Shown here piece after piece: positions 48,855-59,799 of a stretch of 64,000 bases of DNA. Each line of letters opens with the position of its first letter. Position 1 is the stretch's first letter. The stretch spans positions 54,888 to 118,887 of the forward strand of contig BDDC01000087.1 of assembly GCA_001662425.1 (NCBI GenBank), written 5' to 3'. A program made the translations under genes and the position numbers. The notes beneath the pieces are model-generated. The model was not told the origin of the DNA and searched no databases. It saw only the letters and a list, made by a program, of their open reading frames with translations. This DNA is from Chlamydomonas sphaeroides. Lineage: Eukaryota; Chlorophyta; Chlorophyceae; Chlamydomonadales; Chlamydomonadaceae.

Positions 48855-51800
48855 ATGGCCTTAAGGGCCGCATGGTGTCTATTGCTGCTTCACAGTTGGG
48901 CTGCTGTTAGCGCCCAACACAGCACACAGCCGGAGCAGTTCCTGCTCTGGCTGGGGCAAGCAGGCGCTCAAGAGCAAACGGTGCTTACGGATGCCGAACT
49001 CTGGCTTGCGAGGAAAGGGCAGGCGGTCGTGGTTGGGCAGTGCAAGCACGTAATAGGAGCCCTCGCTGGCTACGTACGGGTGGATTTTGGTGCCGCCAAG
49101 GTATATGCGAGCTTTGGCGCATGCATAGTGGACTGCGAAGCTTGCCCCTGGAGTAAGCGGGCACGTGTCGCCGGCAACTCGTTGCCGAAGCCCACGCCCG
49201 CCCATCGCCGACCGCACGTGTGTTGTCCGCCCCTACCTGCCACCCTCGTCCCTATCACAGCTCCTGGTGCGCCCTGGAGCGAGCCTGACACTCCAGCACC
49301 TCGGCGTCAGCAGCCTCGACGCCGCCTTGCCGACCGATGCCGCGCTCACCCTCACCGACGTGTTCGAGCGCCGTCCGTTGTGTCCGGCAATCGAGGTGAG
49401 GCGGGGTGGGGCCCGGCCTCGCTCACTGCCCCGACGCTGGCGTGCAGCGCGTCCAGCCGAGCCGCGCATGTCGCCACCTCGGTAAACCGCACCGCTTACC
49501 ACACACGTCAAACCACCTGCGCCCTCCGCCGCTGCGCCTTCCTGACCCTTTGCTTGGTAGGCGCTGGCAGAGGCCCTGCGCGGTGCGCCGCGGCCACCCG
49601 AAGCCAGCCAGCAGCCGCCCGGGGAGCAGGACCAGCTCTTGCACTGCACGGCAGCGGGGCTGCGGCGGGACGCAGCCCACCAGCTGCGGGGGGCGCAGCA
49701 CGCCGCCAGAGCTGCGGAGCTGCCGCGCGTCGAGCCCTCGCGGCGCCTGCTGGAGCAGCAGGACACCCACCAAGCCCATCCCCAGGCCCAGGCTCCAGGC
49801 CAGGGCCAGCAGCAGCAGCTCGAGCTACGGGAGGAGCCGCTGTGTCTGGGCGATGACGCCCTCGCGGGCCCCGCCGACGGCCCCGGCCGCGCCGTCAGCG
49901 CCGGCGGCTGCTACCCGCGTGCGCTGCTGCTGCGTGACGTTGCGCTGGTGTCGCCGCACGGAGGGCGCATTTCGTACCAAGGCAGCTTCCTGCTGTGCGA
50001 CGCCTTCCTCAGCCAGGTGAGCTCCTCCCTGATCGGCAGCCCCGCTGCCGCTGGCGCGGCGCCGCTGCGCCACCGCGCAGGCATGGCGACGTGATGCGCC
50101 CGCCTATCGGGTGCGGCGCGTGGCGGCATGCAGTGCGCCCTCCATCCGCCTGGCGCCGCAGACTGATGTGCGACCCCCCACATGCATTCCGCTGCCCAGT
50201 GCCGCCAGCCCAACCGTCGCGTGCCCCGCCGGCTGCCTGCCCCCCGCCCCCCGCCGCAGGAGCTCACGCAAGCCTGCCTGCGGCAGCTGGGGCCTGCGGG
50301 CTGCCTCCTGGCCAGCGCCCAGGTGCGCACCACACACGCACCGGCGGGTCGTGCTTACTATATGTTACCTATTTCGGAACACACGCACCGGCGTGCTGCG
50401 GGGGGCGTGTCACTTGACTTGATACAGCAAGACACCCGGTGCCGCGGCGGGGGACAGCTGCGAGCGCGCCAGCACTTAGTGACACGTGTCGGACCGTGCG
50501 ACGGCCGGTCGTCGCTCTTTTCGGTATCCGTTGCCGCAATACGGCGCTGGCCGCCTGGCCGCCGTGTGCCGTGCTGGGGTCGAAGGTTCTGCCCAAGGCC
50601 GACGTCGCAGCCGTGCCAGCACCCTGCACGGCCCGCGCGGCTACCAAGCCCTTCTCACGCCTCCCCGCCCCTTCGCGCTCTGCAGGCCCTCCTGGCGCTC
50701 CAGCCCCAGCACCAGCCGCACTCGCGCGAACACAAGCTGTTGGCACAGGCTGACGCGCTGGCGGCCGACGGCGGAGGCGCCGCCGCAGCGCCTGAGGTCG
50801 CGTTCGGCGGCCAGGCGGGCGCGAGCCGCGCGGCCCGAGGCGACGCGATTGTGGCGCTTGCTGCAGCAAGTAAGGGCCCACCTGGCCTCGGCTGCGCGCT
50901 CGTGTGCGCGTGGCGTGCCGAAGTCGCGACGTTGCATTGGCTCGCCACACCAGTGCGCTGCGCTCGTGACTTGGCTGCTACCGCAGCATGTTGCCTGACG
51001 CGCTGCCGCTGTCCCCTGCCCTGCCCTTCAGCACTGATTGTGAGCCTGGCGGCGGCCGTCTGCATGTTCGGCCAGCGGCCCGCCAAGCGCGCCGCTGCTG
51101 CCGGCTCGGCGGCCCCCGGCGCCGCTGCCGGTCGCGTCGCCGCCGGCATTGGCCCCGGCCCTGCTGCCGCGGGCGCCGCCAGCAGTGCCGCCGCGGGGCC
51201 CTCCGGCGGGCAGGGGTTCGCCAGCGATGGCAGTCGCGACACGGGGCCCTTGGACGTAGAGTCGGGCCTGCTCGACGCCACTCCGACTTCTGCCCGCGCC
51301 GCCAGCGCCGCTTCGGACGCCGCCCTGCGCCGCGCAAAGTCCGGGCCGCTCAAGCCGAGCACGGGCCCGGCCTCGGGCCAGGAGGTCGAGGCCGGCCGAG
51401 GCAACGGCGGCCGCGGCGCCGGTCGAGGCCGCGGCGGCCCGTCCCGTCATCTGATAGCGGCTCCGCAGATGGTGTCCGACAGCGGCGCCGCCGGGGGCTC
51501 GGTCGCCGGCGGCACGGGCATCTCCACGGGCGGCGACACCAACCAGTCCGCGGATGTGAGGCTGACGCCGCAAAGCACGGCGCCGCCCGGCAACACGGCG
51601 AGCGCGGCTCTGGTGTCAACGCTCACGAACCCGCTGCTGTCGTCGGGGCGTACAACCGGTACCAACCCTAGCGGCCGCGGCCAGCGGCAGTCTCCGCCCA
51701 GCCCCGTGGGGGCCAACCCGCTGTACGGGGAGAGTGCGGCCAGCAGCACACTGCCTCGGCGTGGATCCAGTCAGCCGCCGGCCAGCTCGGGGAGCCAGAA

Positions 51801-52873
51801 CATCGCGGCGGCAGGCGCCGCCGGGGCGGGCGGAGCAGGCGGCGGCGGCGGCGGAGGAGGAGGAGGAGGAGGGGGAGGAGGAGCAGCGGGTGGGCCAGGG
51901 GGCCACGTGTCTCACCAGGGCTCGGGCGTCATGCGGCTGCTGCGCTCCATGCTCAGCCGCGGCAGCAACGCCAGCAGCAGCCAGCCGTGCAGCTCGGCGG
52001 CGGCGGGCGCAGTAACGTACGGCGGCACGACGGCGCCGGTGTTGGGGGAGGTGCCGACGACGTCGCCGTCGGCGCCGGCGGCCGTCGCGGGGCCGGCAAC
52101 GGACAGCGGCAGCGCACGGGGCGGCGGCGGCCGGGCGCTGGCGAGCGTGCCACCGGCGGCGATGGCGGCGCTGAACGCGGCGGCGATGGCGGCGGCGGCG
52201 CAGGGCATGCCGCCGCTCGGCGGCGGGCTGGCGACGCTGCCGCGGCGGGCTGGCGTTCAGACGGTAGAGTCGATCCGGGAAGCGGCGGCTGCTGCGGCGG
52301 CGGCAGCCGGCGGCGGGGCCACCGGCGGCACCACCGGCCGGCCAAGCTTGCATGAGGTGGGTGCGAGCGGCCGTCGGGGGCCGCAACGCTCGCTGCGTGC
52401 GCCTCCAAACAGCAGGCGGCGAGTGCGAGCCTGGGCCTGGGCCCCTCCCATGACAGCCGGCTCCCGATGAAGCTGCATGGCTTGCCGTCAGCAGCCCGTT
52501 GCCCCGGGAGGCCAACTCGCCAATCGTGGCGAGTGCTTCCCCTTGCCCCGCCTCGTCACCCTGTCTGCTGCTTGCGGCCGGCTGGCGCGCGCGCTGCCAG
52601 GCCCTTCCGCTGCGCGCACACGTCGACCCCGACCCTCGCGCCCCCTCGTCGCTCGCGCCTGTCCGCCTGCCGCAGATCGCCCAGGAGCTGGAACGGCTCG
52701 AGGGAAAGCTGTTCAAGGGCAAGGACCGCAACGCATCAGCCGCTGCCGCCTCCCCGGCGCCGCGCTCCCTGTCCGGCCTGCAGGCGGCAGGGCCGTCCGC
52801 TGCCACAGCCTCGCCGGGGCCGCCCTCCCGCAACGTCCGGCAGCAGTCCGGTCCGCCGGGCCGGGGCGGATGA
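48855..52873 (+). CDS. Signal-peptide receptor-like membrane protein lacking a kinase domain (868 aa)
   Basis: Seven exons join in phase: 48855-49100, 49261-49395, 49561-50016, 50260-50322, 50686-50869, 51032-52356 and 52676-52873. Residues 1-20 are a signal peptide (AAWCLLLLHSWAAVSAQ). Exon 1 ends DFGAAK and exon 2 resumes LLVRPGASLTLQHLGVSS, the same strand-plus-glycine pattern as the receptor kinase at the left of the window (SAKIRLAQGVVLTFRN). A transmembrane helix (LIVSLAAAVCMF) lies near 51035-51075. The cytosolic part is Ala/Gly/Ser-rich with a poly-Gly run near 51838-51895. It ends with HEIAQELERLEGKLFKGKDR and a Pro/Ser tail. That last helix resembles the juxtamembrane segment preceding TKL kinase domains, but the stop follows within 45 residues. 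The family relation is inferred from layout and short similarity only. Confidence 0.7.
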
Positions 52874-54713
52874 GACCATTGCAACTGCGCAGGGGAAGGG
52901 CTGCACTCGCACGCAGCGTGCGTTCGGCCCAGCGCTTGGCAGGGGGGTGAAGGCCGTCTCGCGACCGCGTGCGGCACTATGCGGGGCACTGTAGGGTCTG
53001 GACTGTGGACTGTGTGGGCTACACTGGTGCTGCGGGCGGGGGCCGGCCAGCAGTGGAGCAGTGGCCAGCGCGCTCTGGTCCTATCGCGCGGCGCGTGGGC
53101 TGTCGGCCCGCGTGGGGGAAGGGTACATGGCTTGGGCTTTGCCGTCGCCTGGGGCCGCGCGGCCGCGTCGCTGATGTGGCCGGTCGGCGGTTGGGCGGCT
53201 GGACGCCTGCGTGACGGGAGGCGGGACTGTCGACTGCGTGCGGCGCGCCAGGGCGTACCACCGGCCACATGCGCCGGATGATGGCAGCGGCGGCGGTGGG
53301 GACGGACCTTGGCGACGGCGAGAAGATTATAGCTTGCGAACTTGGGGGTGGCGCACCTGCCTGGCCTGGCGCATGAACCAACACTCGCTGCACTCGGCCG
53401 TCTGCGCGCGCGCGCGCTGCGCGAGGCGCGGGCGGGCAGGGGAGGCGCGGGCGGGCATGAGCCGGCGGAGCTTTGCCGAGGCGCTGCCGGCGAGCGCGCT
53501 GCCGGCGCGCAGACCTCGCCGCCGATGTGATGTGCGAGCAGGCCTCGCCGGCTTTGTTATGTAATGTGCGGGAACAATGGGCACTGCATGCGACAACTGC
53601 AGTGACGAGTGGGGCTGGGGAGAGGCGTGCGAGCGCGGCGGCGCGCGGCTCGAGCGCCTGCCTGTGTGCGTTTGGGCGGCCAGGCTTCGGGCCATGGGCG
53701 CGCTGGCTGTGGCGCGTCGAGGGCGAGGGCCGGTGTGCGGCTTGCCGTGTACGGATAGTCCGTGACTCTTTTGGTGGGCACCTTGCTGCACGTAAACATA
53801 TCCTGCCGGATTCGATGCGGGGAGGCTTGAGCTGCGGCGTCTGCGGGGCTCTGCGCCTCGCTCTTGCACCGCCTCCTGATGCGGCATGCGCATGCACCGC
53901 GTGGGGGGGGGGGCACGGTGCAGCAGCACGAGGCGGCGGGCGGAACCCCCGCGGCGACCGTGTCACGTGGGCCGCCGCCTCGGACTGTTGGGCGGCGTGG
54001 GCCCGTGCCGCGTGGGCGTGCAGCGCGAGGCGTCGATGCGCGGGGGAAGCATACGGTGCTGCGCAGCGCGTGCAGCGGGATCAGTACTGAATGGGTCAAT
54101 TTGGGAGATTGTACACTTGTAACGTGAAGCGGCTGCCTGTGAGGGGCCGGCGAGCGCGGGGCCTCGTGGCGGCGGCGGGGCAGCGCAGGGCAGCTGGGGG
54201 CGCTCGTGCTGTGTTTCCAGGCCACCCAGTCCGTGCCTCAGACTGACATGCTCACGGGGTGCAACCCGAGCACGCAGCCCGCGGTCGCGGGGGCACACCC
54301 CGTGAGCAACCATGCTGAGAGCCAGGATTTGCTCGACCCTTCGGCGTCATCGGCATGCGCAGTCACGATGGGCCGCACTCCACGGCGCGGCGCCGCCTCC
54401 CTTGTGCCCCACGCTGTGTAGACAAGTTAGGCAAGACTGCAGCGTCTTGCCTCTGAAAGATGAGCCATAGTGGCTTGTGCGGTGAACGACGGGCGGGGTC
54501 TGCGGTGGGGTATTAGTACGAGCTGCACGTGCACGTCAACCCAAAAGTCGTTGGCAGACGCGGCACAGCAAGTGGTTATCATAGCCCTCCACGGCGCTTT
54601 CGCTGGCATATCTTGAAGCGAGGAGAGTCTCGTGTTGCCACAAGCAAAGCAGCAACGCGACATAGTTGCTAGCCTATATGCTTCTTCGTTGCCCAATGAG
54701 CATATAACGGATA
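52874..54713. other. Intergenic, no gene seen
   Basis: This holds the 3' UTR of the receptor-like gene and the upstream region of the amino acid transporter. It includes a 12-base G run near 53908-53919. Long open frames on both strands are GC-driven and show no family features. Confidence 0.5.
53560..53564 (+). terminator. Candidate TGTAA poly(A) signal of the receptor-like gene
   Basis: TGTAA lies about 690 bp past the stop codon at 52873. A second TGTAA is at about 54117. Either could end the transcript; the nearer is preferred. Confidence 0.4.
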
Positions 54714-57700
54714 ATGCACAGCGCCGAGCAGGTACACGGGCTTGGCAGGCCAATGCGACAGCGAGCGTGCCAAACCGCCGGCCAGCGAGCTGCGTGAAAC
54801 CCTCTTCGCTATACGAAGCGCTATACATAAGTAACTCCAAATTGCTGGCTCAACACGCCTTACAAACCCTGCCACGGATCGTGCCCTACCCCGCAGACCC
54901 GGCTGCAGCCTGCTGACAGGGGCAAGGCCGCCCGTGTTCGCTGCGACCCTCCTGCTGGCCCGTCGCACCATGATGGCGATTCATCATCGCACGCGACAGT
55001 CTACCTGGAGAATGACCCCGACAACCCACAGCTTGTGGACAGTACAGCGCACGGTACGCTGCCGAAGACCCGCAGCCACCTCTGCACACGATGTGTTACA
55101 GGCAGCTCGCTGTTGTGCTTGCTTTCCGCAGCTTGCGGCGAGCCACTCTGGCATGCCTGCAGGGGAGATACCGCGCCTGCTGTCTTACTGCTTTGCTGCA
55201 AGGCTGCAGCCACCCACAAGCGCCACAGCGGCACCGGTTCACGCGCCCCTGTCGCAAACATGCTGCCTCCCCATCCGTCCTCTCTCCGCAGCACTCTACA
55301 GCGCCCTTGTGACGCTGACGCTAGGCGTGCTGGGGAGGTGAGGCACCGGCCTCGGCCCCGACGGCTCGGGTCCAGCGAGGCGCGGCCGCCACAAGCGAGC
55401 GCGCCGTGCCAAGCCGCCCACCCGCGCCCTGCCCTGCCCACGCGCCGCCATTGCCGCACACGTGACCACATCCACACAGAGCTGCCGTACGCATCCCTGT
55501 GCCACACCCGCACCGCCTTGCAGTACGGTGCTGCCCGTGCCGTACGCCTTCTCCAAGACGGGCGTCGCCGCCGGTGAGCCTCCCAAGGGCCGGCGCGCGA
55601 CGTGCCATGCAGCCATGGGCCGGTGGCACGTCGTCCGGTTTCCATCATCTTTGCGGGCGTCTCCTGCGTCGGCTATGGGCTTGCGCTGCCCGCCCGGCAC
55701 CCTGCACCCGGCCCGGCCCAGGCCCCGTGCCTCGGCATGCGGGCGCCGGGGAAGCGTGCCCGCGCCGTGGCGGGTCTGCCGGAGCCAAAAACGCCACTAC
55801 AGTGTGTTTGACTCCGCTGCTTGCGGTCCCCGCTGCTTGCGGTCCCCGGCGTCCCCTGCGTTGCTCAGGCGCCATCACCATGGCTGCGGTGGCGGCGGCC
55901 AACGACGCGACCTGCTGGTACGGCACGAGCGCATGACAGACAGCCGGGGGCAGGCCGTACGACAGACAGCCAGGGTGACCGCCAGCGGAGCAGCGCCGCT
56001 GCGCTCTCCGCGGTCCAGGCTAGCCCACTGCCCTGCCGCCGCCCAGCCTCGCCCGCAGCCCCCTTCCTGGCTCCCGACCTCCCTCACCTTCCCCATCTCC
56101 CTCCCTACCCGCTGCTGCCCCCAACCGCGCATGCCCGCTGCAGCATGATGATCCGCGCCGCAGCCCACACTGGCCTCACCACATACGAGCAGCTGGCTGG
56201 CTGGGCGGGTGGCCCCCGCGCCCGGGTGAGCTGACCTTCCCCGTGTGTTATCAGGAAATCAATCGCAAGAGGATGTGTTGCCGTCTGAATAGCAGATCAC
56301 AGTGCGCAATCGCACGAACGCCACCGAAGTACCTTCGCGTGTGTTATGGGGAGCAACATGGGGTGCAGGGTGCAGGCTGGCTCTGTGAGGGTCGGGAAAG
56401 CATGGAGCTAAGTGTCGCTCGCAGCCGCCATGGGCCCACTGCGCCGTGGCCAAGGTGCCGCTGCCTCGATGCTCCCGTACCGTACTTTGTGCCCCCTCGC
56501 AGGTGTTCACGCAGGTCTGCCTCATACTTCTGCTGTACGGCACGCTCTGCGGCGGGCTGGCGTTCCTGTCCGACGTGGCGAGGGTCATGGTGCAGCAGGT
56601 ACGGCACGGCACCTCGCCGTACGGACGTGCCGTACACGCGCGCAGACGCCGATGCGCGCGCGTTGTGGTCTTGGCACACACCGCTCCGCCCTCCAGCCAC
56701 CGGCGCTGTTGCGAGCCCCCACCCCTGCGCGTGGCCCCGCCTTTTCTCCCTCCGCACCCAGGGCCTGGGCGACGTCGCCCCCGCGCTGCTGTGCCGCGAC
56801 GGCCGGCCCGTCATGGTGGTGGTGGTGCTGTGCGTACTGCTGCCGCTGTGCCTGCAGCGCCACATACGCCAGGTGCGGGTCCACATCTCAACAAGGTGTT
56901 GGGTGTTAGGGCGCCAGGTTCACGGGGTCTGGGGTTGGGAGCTTAGCGTTCTACTCTGTGCCTGCAGCACCGCTTGGACAGGCGTGCGTGCAATTGCGGC
57001 ACTGGCACACGGGCAGGAGCACAAAGAGCAGGCGCGCGCCTTCCCCTCACCGCGCCGCTCGCGCGCCGGCAGCCGCCATCGCGCTACTCGCGCCTCCCCA
57101 GCGCCTAGCCGCGGCTGAGCCTGCGGCAGCTTAGCGCCCCGCTGCCGCTGTCCTGGACCGCAGTTTGAGAAGGCCGCCACCGTGGGCGTGGTGGTGGTGG
57201 TGGTGCTGTGCGGCCTCATTGTGGGTCGGGCGGTGGCGCTGGGCTTCCCCGCCGTGGCGGACGGCGAGCTGGACGTTATCAGCGTGCGGGTGAGCAGCCG
57301 CGGGAGTGGGTGCAAGGACACGGAGCTTCGTTTGGTTTGGCAGGGAATGGCAGGGAGGTGCAGAGGGGGATGCAGAAAGGGAGAGGGGTGTTCTGGGAGG
57401 CGAGGTTGTCGGCGGCGGCGTGCGGGTGAGAGCGCAGGGGGGCACGGGGGCTGTGCGAGGGGTGCACGGGGGAGGAGGGCACCCTGGGAGGCAGCACGGC
57501 AGCAGCGGATCGAGGAGAGGAACGGGGCGCGACTGGTGTTCGCAGGAGGCGGGGTGGAAGCGCGGCGGGCTGGGTTGGAAGCAGACCGCAGCGGTTGCGT
57601 GTCCTCTGCCGCAGCGCTCTTGCTGGCTGGCTCGCGGGCTTGGCTGCAGTGCCGCCAGGGCCCTGCTGCTGTTGCCGCCGCCGCCGCGTGGTTTGACCGA

Positions 57701-59799
57701 GCCGCCGGTGGCTGCTCCTGTCCCGCCGGCAGATCGACGGCCACCTGCCCGAGGCCTTTGCGGTGCTGGGCTTTGCCTTCTACATGCAGCCCATGGTGGG
57801 TGTGGGCTGGGAGGGATGCAGGGGCATGTGTTGGGCTGCAGCAGCAGCGAAGGGCGCCTGTTGCCTGTCCGGCCCCCTGGCATCCGGGCCTGCGCCCTGG
57901 GTACAGCAGTGCTGGGCCTTGCCTAGCCGGAGCCAACATGACGGGTTGACTGCGAGCGATTGCGGGGAAGTGCGGGGTGGCGGGCGGGGGGCTTTCGCAT
58001 CGACTGCTCGCGGCAGCGGCCATGCTGCGATACGTGGTCCGGGGGCCGCACCCCCACGGCCACATGCAGCCCGTGGTGGGCGGTTGACAGCGCTCGTGGG
58101 GGCCTGCAGGGGTGGGCAGGCGTGTACGCTGTGCAGGGGTTGAGCCGTGGCGCCCGTCGGGCTATTCCTGGCACTGGGGACCTGCGCTCGTGGCGGTGCG
58201 CTGGGGTGGGCGCGGACGCCGCGCAAGGGCCCCGGGTCGGGGCGTCCGAGGTGCTGGCCTGAGGCCGCACTCGGCCCCCACAGCGCGCAGTGCAGCCGGC
58301 CCCGCACGCGCGCTGTGCCGACCAGCCACCCCGCAAGCTCGGCCGCCCCGTGGCCCCCCGCACTCCCGCCGCGCAGCTGATGCCGCTGCTCAAGGAGATG
58401 CCGGCGGGGCCGGTGGGCACGCGCCTCACGGAGCGCGCCGTGCACATCACGCTCTTCGGCGTGGCGTGCGGCGTGTACGGCACGGTGGGCATCTTCGGCG
58501 CCGCCATCTTTGGCGCCAAGACCGAGAGCAACATCATGGTGCGCTGGCGACCCACGGGCCCCATGTGCACGGGGTTGATGGGCCACGCGGGCGGGCAGCC
58601 GGCTGCGGCCAAGCAAGCCTGTCGGCTAGGCAGGCAGGAAGGCGACCCCCGGGGCGTGGCTGCCACGGCACAGGTCGCTGGGCGCCGCGGTCGCGGCGCC
58701 TCCCTGCCATGCTCCTGACCCCCTGCTGCCTCCCATGCTCCTGACCCCCTGCTGCCTGCCATGCTCCTGACCCCCTGCTGCCTGCTCCCGCTGCGCCCCA
58801 AACCCCAGGTCAACAACCTGCTGCCCAACCACCCCACGCTCACGCTCGTCCTCTACGCCAGCCTGCTGGTCTACCTGTGAGCTGGGGTGCCGCAAGAACG
58901 CCCCGTGCCGGACCGCGCCGCGCCCCGCTGCAATCCTGCGCCCAACCGCAACGCGCCCGCCGCACGCTCCCAACCCCATCCCCAACCCCATCCCCTGTCC
59001 CCACCTCCCAGCTGCTGCGGCATGGTGACCACGCACTACGCGCTGCGTGCCTCGCTGGACCTGCTGCTGGCGGGCCCCGACACGCCCTTCACATGGCCGC
59101 GCCAGGCCTCGGAGACGTGCGCCATCCTCACCGCCGCAGCCGCCGTGGCGCTGGCGTTCCCCACACAGGTAGCGGCAGCGGCGGGCCGCGCGCGCTCTGT
59201 GGGCAGGCCTTTCCTCGCCGGCAGGGCAGGGCAGGGCCACCGGCCTCTCCGCTCGGCGCACCGTCCACCTGGCCAACACGCCCCCGCGTGCACGTCACCA
59301 CCCTCCGCCGCCATATGACGTCCCCTTCCGCCACCCTGCCTGCCGACCACGTCCGCAGGCCGAGAAGATCTTTGCGCTCACTGGGTGCACCGCTGTGTGC
59401 CTCGTGTGCTACTGCATCCCCGTCTACATCCACCTCGCGGTGCAGCGCGACATCGCCGCCACGCAGCTCGCCGCCGCCGCCGAAGAGGACGAGGCCATGC
59501 CGGGGTCACCGCCCGGCGGCACCGCGGCCTGGGCAGGGCCCCGCGGCGGCAAGGCCTCGGCCGATGGCCTGGACGCGCCGCTGCTGGGGCCGTCAGAGCC
59601 GGCGGCGCCGGGGCCGCGGCGGCGGCAGCCCGGCGGTGGCGGCACGCTGGCGCGGTGTGGCGCGGCGCTGCGGGCGTACGCGGCGCCGGCGGCCATCCTG
59701 GCGGTCGGCGTGGGCTTCAGCGTGGCGGGGCTGTACGTGGGCGTTTCGGATTTGATGGACTACCTCAACGGCGGCGGTGATGGCGGTGCGGGGCGGTAG
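54714..59799 (+). CDS. AAAP/SNAT-type amino acid transporter (541 aa)
   Basis: Fourteen exons join in phase: 54714-54731, 54897-55053, 55292-55337, 55524-55573, 55869-55917, 56144-56225, 56503-56598, 56762-56872, 57164-57289, 57733-57795, 58377-58538, 58809-58876, 59012-59168 and 59359-59799. The first helix region reads LTLGVLGSTVLPVPYAFSKT, the family signature (G.LG..LPYAFS). It continues GVAAGAITMAAVAAAN and RAAAHTGLTTYEQLAGWAG. Later helices include FTQVCLILLLYGTLCGGL, VGVVVVVVLCGLIVG, FAVLGFAFYMQPM and HITLFGVACGVYGTVG. A hydrophilic segment (about 59450-59640, with EEDEAMPG and DAPLLGP) precedes the last helix ILAVGVGFSVAGLYVG. AAAP carriers move neutral or cationic amino acids, coupled to H+ or Na+, at the plasma membrane or vacuole; the substrate cannot be read here. 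The first coding exon is only 18 bp, and the start is less certain than the rest. Confidence 0.88.
56271..56298 (+). repeat. Short dispersed repeat, copy 2
   Basis: This is the partner of the repeat at 35249-35276, in intron 6 of the amino acid transporter. It shares gatgtgttgccgt and tgaatagcaga around one variable base. Confidence 0.6.
56951..56993 (+). repeat. Degenerate copy of the end of transporter exon 8
   Basis: Exon 8 ends ctgtgcctgcagcgccac, then about 12 bp, then caggtgcgggt at the donor (to 56880). The intron repeats ctgtgcctgcagcaccgc, then ttgga, then caggcgtgcgtg at 56951-56993. Order and spacing are roughly kept. Confidence 0.75.
57414..57438 (+). repeat. Degenerate copy of the end of transporter exon 9
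   Basis: The exon 9 boundary gcgtgcgggtgag (57283-57295) recurs exactly as gcgtgcgggtgag in the intron at about 57418-57430, with partial similarity on both sides. It is short, so chance is possible in this GC-rich DNA. Confidence 0.5.
58060..58120 (+). repeat. Degenerate copy of the end of transporter exon 10
   Basis: Exon 10 ends acatgcagcccatg then gtgggt (57782-57801). The intron at 58061-58081 repeats acatgcagcccgtg then gtgggc, and both are followed within about 35 bp by a g/c-tgcaggggtg-like string. Confidence 0.75.
58707..58784. repeat. Tandem repeat, 26-bp unit, three copies
   Basis: Three consecutive near-identical 26-bp units (ccatgctcctgaccccctgc followed by tgcctc/g) lie in intron 11 of the amino acid transporter. 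Confidence 0.9.

Noticed and set aside
50182..51031. Upstream extension of the large receptor-like exon as one continuous frame
   Set aside because: The open frame runs through good donor and acceptor sites (50322 donor, 50685 and 51031 acceptors), and the spliced model keeps phase. The extra sequence is intron read-through.
55604..55720. Hydrophobic segment VSIIFAGVSCVGYGLAL as an extra transporter exon
   Set aside because: Its frame does not match the phase of exon 4 and no donor follows it. Exon 4 joins exon 5 directly in phase.
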